From positions 558,001 through 622,000 of the forward strand of contig NZ_JACHLK010000002.1 of NCBI RefSeq assembly GCF_014207955.1: a stretch of 64,000 bases of DNA. The letters run 5' to 3'. Below, piece by piece: positions 26,101-34,245 of the stretch. How positions within the stretch are numbered: position 1 is the first letter of the stretch; every line of letters begins with the position of its first letter. The DNA is from Acidovorax soli. Its GTDB lineage: Bacteria > Pseudomonadota > Gammaproteobacteria > Burkholderiales > Burkholderiaceae_C. Below the pieces are notes generated by a model. That model had not been told where the DNA came from, searched no databases, and worked only from the letters and a program-made list of their open reading frames with translations. Made by a program: the position numbers and the translations under genes.

Positions 26101-27651
26101 ATGCGTCCGCCCACCTTCCTGCGCACCGGCCTGACGGCACTGGCCTTGGGTGCATGCCTGGCCGCCACGGCAGCCCCCCTGCCCGACATGCCGGACACCC
26201 TGATCGAAAAGTCGCGCCTGGTGCGCGAATCGCGCGACCGGGTGTGGGACCCCGCTTCGGGGCAACTGGGCAACCTGCGGCAGGTGCGCATCGTGGCCGA
26301 GGGCTGCACGGTGCGCGTGATCTCGGGGCCAGACAACCGGCTGATCGGCCCGCGCGACATGGTGGACGTGGGCGAGGACAACTACATACCTGGCGACAAG
26401 ACCGTGCCGCGCGATGTGGTGCTGCGCATGCGCGGCGGTGCGAAGCAGCAGCAACAGCAACAGGCCCGCGGCACGCCCTGCTTCACGCTGCAGGTGGCCA
26501 CGGCGGACTATTTTCTCCTCAGTGGCGACCGTGCCACCTATCTGTTCGACCGGGTGGAGCAGCCGGCAATGCGCGTCTTCTTCAACCCCAGCTCGCAGCT
26601 GCGCGTGTGGTTCCAGGACGTGAAGATGGGCTTGCTGAGCGTGGAATCCAACGCCGGTGCACTCGCCGGTGGCACCGGCCAGGTGCAGTGGCTGAAACTG
26701 AGCAGTGCCCAAAGCAGCACCTCCATGCTGTTCCATGAGGTGCACGCCCGGCACATCGGCGTGACCAGCCTGGCACCCAGGGCGCGCTACTCCATCCGCA
26801 TCGGCCCGGACACCAAGGCAGGCTACTACCAGCCCGCCCGCGCCCCCGGCAATCTGGCCGAGCTCTACCCGATCTGGATCGATGGCCCGCTGGACGCGCT
26901 GAACATACCCGCCAGCCGCGTGCACCCCATGGCGCTGACGCCAGAGATCCGCCGCGAGGCCTTGGCCCTGCGCAACGAGGTGCTGGGCCGCGCTGGGCCA
27001 TCACCAGCACTGCCATCATCCCCCGGGCCCGCAGCGCTGGTGCCCAGCCCACCGGTGGCCACCGCACCGCGCCAGTTGGTGGCCGACGGCTTTCGGCCCT
27101 ACCTGCCACCCGGGGTGGAACTGGCCTCCGTGAACCTGCACAAAGCCGGTGGTGCAATGGAAGGCACGGCCCCCGATGTGGCGACCGTGCGCACACTGGT
27201 GCAGTCGCTGGGCCGCTCACCCGACGTGGTCTACACCCAACTGGCCTTTACCCGCCCGCAGGGTGCGCAGGTGGCCTTTCGCGTGCTGTTCGACCTGGCC
27301 TGCCAGGCGCCGGGCGAGCCCAGCATCTGCCTGTCGGGCAGCAACAGCGGTAACGGTAGTGCCTACACCGAGGAGCAGATTCGGGGCGAACTGCTGCCCC
27401 TGCTGGGCCCCCAGGTGGACCTGACCCGGCTGCAACTGCGCGAGGGCGGCGTGGTGCTGCTCGAAGGCCGCGCCAGCGACGCCGACGCCAGGGCCGCGCT
27501 CGCCCGCGTCCGCGAGCAAGCCCCCTGGCTGCGCGGCTCGTCCAGCGGCATTGGCAATGGCAGTTTCTCCGCCCGCATGGTGTTGGTGTGCCAGGCACCG
27601 CCGCCGCGCCAGGGGGGGATCTGCAAGGCGCCGCTCTCGGCCAAGCGCTGA
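26101..27651 (+). CDS. Large exported protein of unknown function
   Basis: A 516-residue protein with a signal peptide (cleavage near ATAAPLPD). The N-terminal half contains a possible DUF-type beta domain (VRIVAEGCTVRVISGPDNRL) and a Gln tract (AKQQQQQQA). The middle is a Pro/Ala linker (about 295-320). The C-terminus resembles the alpha/beta fold of PilN/GspL-type secretion or pilus proteins (VDLTRLQLREGGVVLLEGRA, then ARVREQAPWL). Its GC is normal for the genome. It lies 71 bp after another exported gene and may be functionally linked. No known family is recognised with confidence. Confidence 0.7.
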   Translation: MRPPTFLRTGLTALALGACLAATAAPLPDMPDTLIEKSRLVRESRDRVWDPASGQLGNLRQVRIVAEGCTVRVISGPDNRLIGPRDMVDVGEDNYIPGDKTVPRDVVLRMRGGAKQQQQQQARGTPCFTLQVATADYFLLSGDRATYLFDRVEQPAMRVFFNPSSQLRVWFQDVKMGLLSVESNAGALAGGTGQVQWLKLSSAQSSTSMLFHEVHARHIGVTSLAPRARYSIRIGPDTKAGYYQPARAPGNLAELYPIWIDGPLDALNIPASRVHPMALTPEIRREALALRNEVLGRAGPSPALPSSPGPAALVPSPPVATAPRQLVADGFRPYLPPGVELASVNLHKAGGAMEGTAPDVATVRTLVQSLGRSPDVVYTQLAFTRPQGAQVAFRVLFDLACQAPGEPSICLSGSNSGNGSAYTEEQIRGELLPLLGPQVDLTRLQLREGGVVLLEGRASDADARAALARVREQAPWLRGSSSGIGNGSFSARMVLVCQAPPPRQGGICKAPLSAKR

Positions 27652-27719
27652 CGGGTCGACGGCCGCGCAACCTGCTCAACACCATCCGCATCGCTATTCA
27701 ACGAACCTCTAACTCGGGA

Positions 27720-27981
27720 CACTATGCCGTGGGCATGGGCAACATGAATGTCTGGATGTTTGAGGCGGCGAAATACCCCCTGTCCAAAGGCGTGCCGGTG
27801 GTCATTTAACGCCCGCACCTACCCGCTGTATGGCTTTCAGTGCGGCGGCAAGACGACGTTCGACGCGAGTGCGGTGATGGCGGGTGACCTGAGCCCGCAG
27901 AAGGCGCGGCTGTTGCTCATGCTGACGTTGCACTAGGGAAAGGCGAGCAAGGCGGAATTGCAGGCGGCGCGTGATAGGTAA
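27720..27981 (+). pseudogene. Degraded C-terminal fragment of a type II L-asparaginase
   Basis: Two frames together encode asparaginase-like sequence. The first reads VGMGNMNVWMFEAAKYPLSK followed by GVPVVI and stops at 27807. After a frameshift the next frame (27814 onward) reads RTYPLYGFQCGGKTTFDASA then AGDLSPQKARLLLMLTLH, a stop at 27934-27936, and then GKASKAELQAARDR with a final stop at 27979-27981. The last segment matches the ends of L-asparaginases. At least one frameshift and one in-frame stop are present, and the N-terminal two thirds are missing. It marks the left boundary of the accessory region. Confidence 0.75.
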
Positions 27982-28002
27982 CCTGAGGGCTTGCAAAGAG
28001 AG

Positions 28003-28022
28003 AGCTCCGAGGAGCGCTTTTT
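28003..28022 (+). terminator. Possible intrinsic terminator of the former asparaginase gene
   Basis: A short GC-rich hairpin around GCTCCGAGGAGC is followed by TTTTT (28018-28022), 20 bp after the end of the asparaginase remnant. It resembles the sequence of the terminator at 37338-37361 but with a shorter stem. Confidence 0.45.
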
Positions 28023-28343
28023 CATTGGTAGCGCTCTACAACAGTTTCGGTCAAAGTCCAAGCACTGTTACGATGACGGCTAACGGCCAATAACGGGCAT
28101 TCGGGAAGTGAAAGTCGACGACCGCTCGAGGCTGATAGCAGCAGTCGGCTCCGCCCCCAGGAGCGCGGCTTAGCACCCAAATGAAACATCCAGGCCGCTG
28201 TCACTGAGTATCTTGATTGTGAAGTCTCCGACCTTTTTGAGCAATCGACTATGCTCCGTGAATTGTCCGTTACGACTGCATTGTCGCCTCCGTTTGAGCA
28301 GGTGGGCATGCAGAGGCCTCGGCGTTGGCCTTAGCGAAGAGAT
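28023..28343. other. 321-bp intergenic stretch upstream of the ABC-3C operon
   Basis: No gene is supported. The sequence is AT-richer than the flanks of the island and contains GGCTAACGGCCAATAACGGG and other short palindromic pieces that resemble remnants of intergenic repeats. The promoter of the ABC-3C operon is presumably in the last 150 bp, but no strong -35/-10 pair stands out. Confidence 0.4.
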
Positions 28344-29693
28344 GTGTTTTCCCAACCATCGGAGTTCAGCAATGTCGACAGACGGAGTACGTCATTGACC
28401 ATAGCAGCGCGGTCTCAGTCGATACCTTTAGGCCTACCGGGCCAAATACACGGTAGGCCTACCGTTCAAACTGATAAGGGCGACGACACTCAACTTCAAT
28501 ACTCATACCAGTGCACTGCAGCCGTAGTACTCCTATGTGGAGCGATAGCGGGCAAGAACGACTACGACTCCATCTGGATGGAGCACCACGATGACCTGCT
28601 CGCCGATTGCGGCCATGGCCGATATGACGCCATCCAATCAAAAACGGCCCTCAATGCAGAGTCTAGCTGGAAATGCAGTCACGAAGGTTTCGTAGACGCT
28701 GTAAGGAAGCAATGCAAGCTCGAACAGGAATACGGCGACCAAATCCGTTGCTACGTACTTTTCTCCAATATCAAATCCTACGTGCCGACGGCGAATACAA
28801 AAAAGCCAGAAACGTTCGCTTCCAGCCCAATGCGCCTCATCGACGAGTGCAAGAAAAAGTCATCTTTCGCGCGAGTGACTGAGCCGTACAAAGCGGCGCT
28901 GAAGGCACTGAGCGACGCTGTTGGCTTCAAACCTGGGGTTGTGTTTCGCGTGATGCAGAAGTTGGTGTTTCAGAAAGGCCCACAACTGGAAGCTTTTAGG
29001 GACCAGCTTGCAACCATAGTGTCTGAAGTGCCAGAGTGTAAAAACCTCCCAATGCCTCGGCTTCGCGAGGCCGGGCAACTGGTCTACCAACGTTTGCACT
29101 ACGCCTCTATCAAAGATGCCTCGACGCTATCGCTACTGGCATCCCCGTTGGCGCCTGACGGTCGCGAAATGGCTTCTATTGATGCGAAAAGGGTTACGGC
29201 GGACGAAGTCAAGCAGATTCTCATGCGTCATCCAGGTGAGAACTTCCTTTATGACGACCAGGGGCAGCTTCAGCTCGGGAAGTTGTCAGGACAGAAGGAA
29301 GTACTCCGCCGCAAGATGGACCTCGGTGGGGTTGGGCGCCAATTCAGCAGCATTTGGCTTCAGGCAATATCTGCAGAAAAGCATCTGATGGAGGAGATGC
29401 TGCTAGACCCAAAGCGCGGCTTGAGGAAGCTCAACCAGTTGGAAGCTGTGATGGTCGTGGAGTGTCAAAACGCCGAAGCTGAGTTTGGTGATGACCCCGA
29501 AGACACTCGAGGTCAAAAAATTTTCAGACGAATCCTTGCTCGAACTGAAGAACTCAGCAACGGGGATAGCGAACAGGTTTTCAACGTCCGGGTTGAGACA
29601 CTGCGAGGTATGGCAGGACTTCTCTCTGGAAGTTGTTACTTTGCATGGGGCAAGCCCCTTCCAGTCGATGGCGGGGTAGTCGATGGCGTTTGA
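28344..29693 (+). CDS. Cap4-like dsDNA nuclease (DUF4297 family), effector of an ABC-3C system
   Basis: A 449-residue protein (432 if it starts at TTG 28395, which has GGAG 7 nt upstream, better spaced than the GTG at 28344). Near the N-terminus is a PD-(D/E)xK-type nuclease domain: YSYQC, then WMEHHDDLL, DAIQSK (D95-K100, the D and QxK catalytic pair) and CSHEGFVDAV, the DUF4297/Cap4 pattern. The remaining ~280 residues are helical, likely a sensing or partner-binding module. Base composition is clearly AT-richer than core genes. It overlaps the next gene by 11 bp. Expected role is DNA degradation after phage sensing by the partner ATPase. Confidence 0.8.
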   Translation: MFSQPSEFSNVDRRSTSLTIAARSQSIPLGLPGQIHGRPTVQTDKGDDTQLQYSYQCTAAVVLLCGAIAGKNDYDSIWMEHHDDLLADCGHGRYDAIQSKTALNAESSWKCSHEGFVDAVRKQCKLEQEYGDQIRCYVLFSNIKSYVPTANTKKPETFASSPMRLIDECKKKSSFARVTEPYKAALKALSDAVGFKPGVVFRVMQKLVFQKGPQLEAFRDQLATIVSEVPECKNLPMPRLREAGQLVYQRLHYASIKDASTLSLLASPLAPDGREMASIDAKRVTADEVKQILMRHPGENFLYDDQGQLQLGKLSGQKEVLRRKMDLGGVGRQFSSIWLQAISAEKHLMEEMLLDPKRGLRKLNQLEAVMVVECQNAEAEFGDDPEDTRGQKIFRRILARTEELSNGDSEQVFNVRVETLRGMAGLLSGSCYFAWGKPLPVDGGVVDGV

Positions 29694-30237
29694 GCTTGTA
29701 CGTGCGCTCGCCTACACAGAGCTTGATGACCATCTCCATATGGCGAGGCTGCTTTTGCTGCTAACAGCAGTGGGCGGCAAGAACGCAAAGCCGGTAGATG
29801 GAATTACGAAACTTGCGAAGCTGGACTTCCTACTGCGCTACCCGACATGTTTGGAACGTGCACTCGAAGCCGTTGGAATAAACTCAGACACGGCAATCGT
29901 TCAATCTTTCGAGCGCACCACTATCGAAGCGAAGATGGTCAGGTTCAGATATGGACCATGGGACCCTTTGTATCGAAGGTGGCTTGCTCTACTCGTGGCG
30001 AAGCGCTTGGTACATATGTCGGCGCACGGTCGCACGGTCATCTTGCACACCACGGACCTTGGAAGAGTCGCGGCCGTAGCATTGGCACAAGACGTAGCGC
30101 TTGGAGACTTGGCGCAGCGCGCGCGCTTAATTTCCGGAGCTTTCGGCAGCCACAGCGGCAAGGCACTGTCGTTATTTTTCCAGCAGACGTTCCCTGAAAT
30201 CGAAACCATGAAATGGGGAGAACCCATCGGCGTATGA
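29683..30237 (+). CDS. ABC-3C middle component
   Basis: A 184-residue helical protein, the small middle gene of a three-gene ABC-3C operon. It overlaps the nuclease gene by 11 bp and the ATPase gene by 4 bp. The sequence (GITKLAKLDFLLRYP near the start) has the look of a winged-helix-like adaptor, which is typical of middle components of these systems, though no DNA-binding motif can be proved by eye. It probably links the nuclease to the ATPase. Confidence 0.7.
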   Translation: MAFELVRALAYTELDDHLHMARLLLLLTAVGGKNAKPVDGITKLAKLDFLLRYPTCLERALEAVGINSDTAIVQSFERTTIEAKMVRFRYGPWDPLYRRWLALLVAKRLVHMSAHGRTVILHTTDLGRVAAVALAQDVALGDLAQRARLISGAFGSHSGKALSLFFQQTFPEIETMKWGEPIGV

Positions 30238-32264
30238 ATCTCTATTTGAAGTCGCTCCGCCTAGTCTTCAGGCACGCAACCGAAACCATTGAGTTCGACA
30301 GGTTCAATTTCTTCTGGGGGAAAATTGGAGCGGGAAAGTCAAGCATTGCACGGCTTATCGACTACTGCTTTGGAGGCAACGTTGAGTGGACTTATGCATT
30401 GCAAACGGAGTTTATAGAAGCGGCGTTGTCGCTCGAGTTGGCGGGCAAGGATTTAACCATTCACCGGCAGAAGGGAAGCACAACGGTCATAGCTACTTGG
30501 CTAGACGGAGAGCAAATTGAGCAAGTGCTGCTCCCTGCCCGCCGTCCTGACGGGCTGGTCATTGAGGACTCGCAAATCCAGGTTCTTTCTGACTTGCTGT
30601 TCGTTCTTGCCGAAATTCCACCGCCAATGGTTCGTAAGGGACGCGGGGGAGACCGTCAACGGCTAGAGCGATTAAGTTTTCGCGACGTCTATCACTTCTG
30701 CTATCTCGACCAAGACTACATCGACAGTGACTTCTTCAGGCTAGAAGCAACTGCAGATGTCTATCGACGCTCCAAGAGCGTCGATACGATGAGACTTTTT
30801 CTTGGCTATCACCAAGACCGGGTTGCGGCGCTGGAGGCTCGGATTCAGGGCATCCATGAGCGTCGCCTTGCTGCTAAGCAGTCCGCTCATGCCCTCGCGA
30901 CCTTCTTGAAAGATGAGGGGTTTGAAACTGAAATCGAAATAGACTCGCAAGTTGAAGAGCTAAGGGCAGAGGCTGACCAAATTCGAGCACACGCTCTCAA
31001 AACTCGAGCCGATGCCAATGCCCTACTGCAGCAAGGACAACACGCCGTCGATACGTTGCGGGAGGAGGCGCGTACGCTTGCACATGAAATTGCAGGCCAC
31101 GAGGCTCAACTCGATTCTGTTCACAAGCGTTTGCAGGAAACGGGGGCACTCATCAGCGAACTGAAGATGCTAACCATTCGGTATAGTCGCACTAAGTCTG
31201 CACGAGCAGTATTGGCAGCCGTGGACTTTCAAGACTGCCCACGCTGCAATCAACACCTGCCGTCAAGATTGCCCAGCCAATGCGCTGTTTGTGGACAAGA
31301 TGAATCTGCTGACACGGGCACGCACGAACATCTCAATGAACAGGTCCTTCAAACAGACCTTCGGGCACGGCTTAGCGAGCTAATGGAAACTCAGGCCGGT
31401 CTGGAAACCCAGAAAAGTCGAACGACCATCCGCTTGGACAACGCCATCCGGAGGAAAGCGTCAGTAGACCATGGCCTCAGCCAGCGTATGCGAGAGTATG
31501 ACTCGGCTTACCTGTCCCGCGCTGTAGAGACCGAACGCCGCGCTACGACCATTGAGCAGAAGGTCAACACGTTGCTGAGGCTGCGAAAGCTACCCGAAAA
31601 GCTCGCGAGCTTTCTCGAAGATGTCGAAGCCCTTTCCACAGAAGAAGCGGAACTGCAGACCCAGTTGAATGGTCTGCGCGCGGAAGCGTACAAAGACTTG
31701 AGAAGCATTGAGCAGTTGGAGACGTTGTTCCATGACTGCCTACTTCGCGCTAAATTTCCTGGCATCACACGCACTCATATGGTCAAGATTGACCGAAGGA
31801 GCTTTTGGCCGGAAGTCATGCAAGACGGAGTTGAAGATGTCGCAGTAACGTCCTTCGCCAACATGGGTAGTGGCGGCATGAAATGCATATTCAAAGCATG
31901 TTTTGTCATCGCGCTACATCGCTTCGCCGCAACCCGTGCTACAGCACTTCCGACACTGCTCATAGTCGACTCAGCGATGAAGAATCTGAGCGAGCGGGAA
32001 AACCAAGAGATTTTCAAATCATTTTTCGGAATGGTCTACGAGCTTGCGGGCACTGAACTTGCAAAGACCCAGTTCATCTTTATCGACAAAGAGTTCCCTG
32101 AACCTCCAACTGAAGCGCAGTTGAACGTTAAGAGTCGCCACATGGCTCCTGGCGACCCAGAAAATCCACCTCTTATTCCATATTTCCAAGTGCCAATTTC
32201 TCCGCCAGTCCAAGATGACGCTTCAGGGCCTCCGTCTGATGACGAAAGTCCGCCCTCCATCTAG
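30234..32264 (+). CDS. SMC/Rad50-like ABC ATPase with zinc hook, ABC-3C core component
   Basis: A 676-residue ATPase. Walker A is GKIGAGKSS (29-37). A long coiled coil (about 195-310 and 365-500) has a Rad50-like metal hook at its tip, CPRC (C335, C338) and CAVC (C350, C353). The signature motif is NMGSGG (543-548) and Walker B LLIVDS (575-580). The C-terminus is Pro/Asp-rich. Such ATPases in ABC-3C systems are proposed to sense invading DNA and activate the linked effector, by analogy with Rad50 and RecN. The ATG overlaps the middle-component stop. A frameshift or truncation is not seen, so the system looks intact. Confidence 0.85.
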   Translation: MNLYLKSLRLVFRHATETIEFDRFNFFWGKIGAGKSSIARLIDYCFGGNVEWTYALQTEFIEAALSLELAGKDLTIHRQKGSTTVIATWLDGEQIEQVLLPARRPDGLVIEDSQIQVLSDLLFVLAEIPPPMVRKGRGGDRQRLERLSFRDVYHFCYLDQDYIDSDFFRLEATADVYRRSKSVDTMRLFLGYHQDRVAALEARIQGIHERRLAAKQSAHALATFLKDEGFETEIEIDSQVEELRAEADQIRAHALKTRADANALLQQGQHAVDTLREEARTLAHEIAGHEAQLDSVHKRLQETGALISELKMLTIRYSRTKSARAVLAAVDFQDCPRCNQHLPSRLPSQCAVCGQDESADTGTHEHLNEQVLQTDLRARLSELMETQAGLETQKSRTTIRLDNAIRRKASVDHGLSQRMREYDSAYLSRAVETERRATTIEQKVNTLLRLRKLPEKLASFLEDVEALSTEEAELQTQLNGLRAEAYKDLRSIEQLETLFHDCLLRAKFPGITRTHMVKIDRRSFWPEVMQDGVEDVAVTSFANMGSGGMKCIFKACFVIALHRFAATRATALPTLLIVDSAMKNLSERENQEIFKSFFGMVYELAGTELAKTQFIFIDKEFPEPPTEAQLNVKSRHMAPGDPENPPLIPYFQVPISPPVQDDASGPPSDDESPPSI

Positions 32265-32419
32265 AACAGTTTTCTCGCCAAGGAGCAGTGCACGAGAATG
32301 TATCGACTGACACCAGCCTTGGGCTCTGTGTAGCCGCCTTAAAAGAGACTTCTAGCCAGAGCCGGTCACAACAAGCAGGCCAGTCAGAATGCAGCGGTAT
32401 CTTGTCGCTTGAACGCCCC

Positions 32420-33310
32420 ATGGACCTCCGCCGCCTAACCTATTTCGTAGCCGTAGCGGAAGAACGCCACCTCGGCCGTGCCGCCGAGCGACTGCACCTC
32501 TCCCAACCCCCGCTCACCCGCCAGATCAAGGCCCTGGAGGCCGAGGTCGGTGCGCAGCTCTTCGAGCGCACGCCCCGCGGTATGGTGCTGACCCATGCGG
32601 GCGAGACGCTGCTGCGCGATGCGCGGGCCATCTTCGGCATGGTGGACCAGGCGGCGGACCGGGCGCACCGGGCGGCACTCGGCAAGTTGGGGCGGCTGGA
32701 TGTGGGGGTGTATGGCTCGGCGATCTTCGGCATCGTGCCGAACATCTTGGCGCGGTTCTCGCGCGAGAACCCCGATGTGGAGATTGCGCTGTACCACGCG
32801 CAGACGCCGCAGCAGGTGTCTGCCCTGCGGCAGGGCCGGGTGCTGATCGTGTTCGAGCGGTTGTTGCCGGCCGACAGCGACCTGCAGGTGGAGCGCGTGG
32901 CCAGCGAGCCGCTGTGGGTGGCCATGGCCGACAGCCACCCGCTGGCGCGGCGCAAGAAGGTTCCCGTCTCTCTGCTGCGCAACCATGCGCTGGCGGTGGG
33001 TTCGTCCCCCTCGGCCACGGCCACGCTGCTGCGGCTGTGCGCCGAAGAAGGCTTCGAGCCGCAGATCGCCACGCAGACCAGCGATGTGGTCATGGCCACG
33101 ATGCTGACCGCGTTCAGCAACTGCCTGACGGTGGTGCCCTACTCCATGCTGAGCGTGCAGTTCCCTGGCGTGCGCTATGTGCCACTGGTGGCGGCCCGTG
33201 GCGAGGCGACCATGGATTTGTACTGCTTTTATCGCAAGGACGAAGCATCGCCGCTGCTCGCGCGGATGCTGGAGACAGTGCGAACCTACAGCGCCGCTGG
33301 CGCGGATTGA
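32420..33310 (+). CDS. LysR-family transcriptional regulator of the uronate operon
   Basis: A 296-residue LysR protein. The HTH is LGRAAERLHLSQPPLTRQIKAL (about 19-40); the effector domain is of the CbnR/BenM-like group (GSAIFGIVPNILARFSRENP). I start at the ATG at 32420 (MDLRRLTYF); the in-frame extension upstream to 32288 lies in the AT-rich island tail and is not conserved. The uronate dehydrogenase gene follows on the same strand, 113 bp downstream. It may sense a sugar acid. Confidence 0.88.
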   Translation: MDLRRLTYFVAVAEERHLGRAAERLHLSQPPLTRQIKALEAEVGAQLFERTPRGMVLTHAGETLLRDARAIFGMVDQAADRAHRAALGKLGRLDVGVYGSAIFGIVPNILARFSRENPDVEIALYHAQTPQQVSALRQGRVLIVFERLLPADSDLQVERVASEPLWVAMADSHPLARRKKVPVSLLRNHALAVGSSPSATATLLRLCAEEGFEPQIATQTSDVVMATMLTAFSNCLTVVPYSMLSVQFPGVRYVPLVAARGEATMDLYCFYRKDEASPLLARMLETVRTYSAAGAD

Positions 33311-33423
33311 CTCTCGGAGACTCCTTACCGAAAAGGTATGGAGTTGAACGAAATTGGAAATGGACGTTTCTCGTGTGTCGGTGAACACTGCGATGCAGGT
33401 CACACAAGAACACGGAGACAACA

Positions 33424-34245
33424 TTGAGTTCACGTCCATTCAAGCGCCTGCTGTTGACGGGCGCAGCAGGCGCGCTCGGCCGCGTGCTGCGGCCAGCGAT
33501 GCGGGGCCATGCCTCGGTCCTGCGGGTTTCAGATATCCAGCCCATGGAGGAGTCCGGCAGCGATGAGGTCGTTGTCTGCGACCTGGCCGACAAGGCGGGT
33601 ACCGATGCGCTGGTGGCGGGGTGCGACGCCATCGTGCACCTGGGCGGCATTTCGGTGGAGCGGCCGTTCGAGGAGATCATCGAGTCGAACATCCGCGGCA
33701 CGTTTCATCTGTACGAAGGTGCGCGCCGGCATGGCGTGAAGCGGGTGGTGTTTGCCAGCTCGAACCATGTGGTGGGTTTCCACCCGCAGAGCGAGCATCT
33801 GCAGACCGACTGCGAGCGCCGGCCCGATGGCTACTACGGCATCTCCAAGGCCTTCGGCGAAGACCTGTCGCGCTTTTACTTTGACCGCTATGGCATCGAG
33901 ACGGTGTGCCTGCGCATCGGCAGTGCCTATGCCGCGCCCAAGGACCAGCGCATGCTCTCGACCTGGCTGAGCTTTGGCGACCTGGAGGCGCTGGTCGGCC
34001 GCTCGCTGCTGGCACCGGATGTAGGCCACCTGATCGCCTATGGCGTTTCAGACAATCCGTCTGTCTGGTGGAGCAATGCCAAGGCGGCGCGCCTAGGGTT
34101 TGAACCGCAGGATACCTCTGCCGCCTTCAAGGACAGCAGTGCCGCGCTGCCGGCCGCCCTGCCCGGCTCGCCGGAGGCGCGTTTTCAGGGCGGGCCGTTC
34201 GTGACCCGCGGCCCCTTCGAAACCCTGCCCGAGGTGGCGCCATGA
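33424..34245 (+). CDS. udh: Uronate dehydrogenase (NAD-dependent)
   Basis: A 273-residue SDR-fold enzyme of the uronate dehydrogenase family, which oxidises D-galacturonate or D-glucuronate to the aldarolactone using NAD+. The nucleotide-binding motif is TGAAGALG near the N-terminus. The catalytic pair is Tyr-Lys in YYGISKAFGED, with the Ser in VFASSNHVVGF. The RFQGGPFVT C-terminus is also typical of this family. It starts at TTG 33424 with GGAG upstream. Its stop overlaps the next ATG by 4 bp. Together with two oxidoreductases and a Bug binding protein, it suggests a sugar-acid catabolic route. Confidence 0.88.
   Translation: MSSRPFKRLLLTGAAGALGRVLRPAMRGHASVLRVSDIQPMEESGSDEVVVCDLADKAGTDALVAGCDAIVHLGGISVERPFEEIIESNIRGTFHLYEGARRHGVKRVVFASSNHVVGFHPQSEHLQTDCERRPDGYYGISKAFGEDLSRFYFDRYGIETVCLRIGSAYAAPKDQRMLSTWLSFGDLEALVGRSLLAPDVGHLIAYGVSDNPSVWWSNAKAARLGFEPQDTSAAFKDSSAALPAALPGSPEARFQGGPFVTRGPFETLPEVAP

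Larger units (their letters stand above)
28344..32264 (+). other. Putative ABC three-component (ABC-3C) anti-phage defence operon
   Basis: Three overlapping genes (nuclease, middle component, SMC-like ATPase) form one transcription unit of AT-richer composition, placed between a decayed asparaginase gene and a typical GC-rich LysR gene. This is the gene order of ABC-3C conflict systems, whose effectors vary. No integrase, transposase or direct repeats marking an att site were found at either edge. Confidence 0.75.

Noticed and set aside
26440-26470. CAG/CAA tandem repeat that looks like a repeat array
   Set aside because: It is in frame and encodes a Gln tract in the exported protein; not a CRISPR or an unstable repeat of its own.
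27588-27936. Small ORFs around 27588-27936 as real genes
   Set aside because: Their sequence is better explained as frame-shifted pieces of a decayed asparaginase gene, and one overlaps the end of the 26101-27651 gene.
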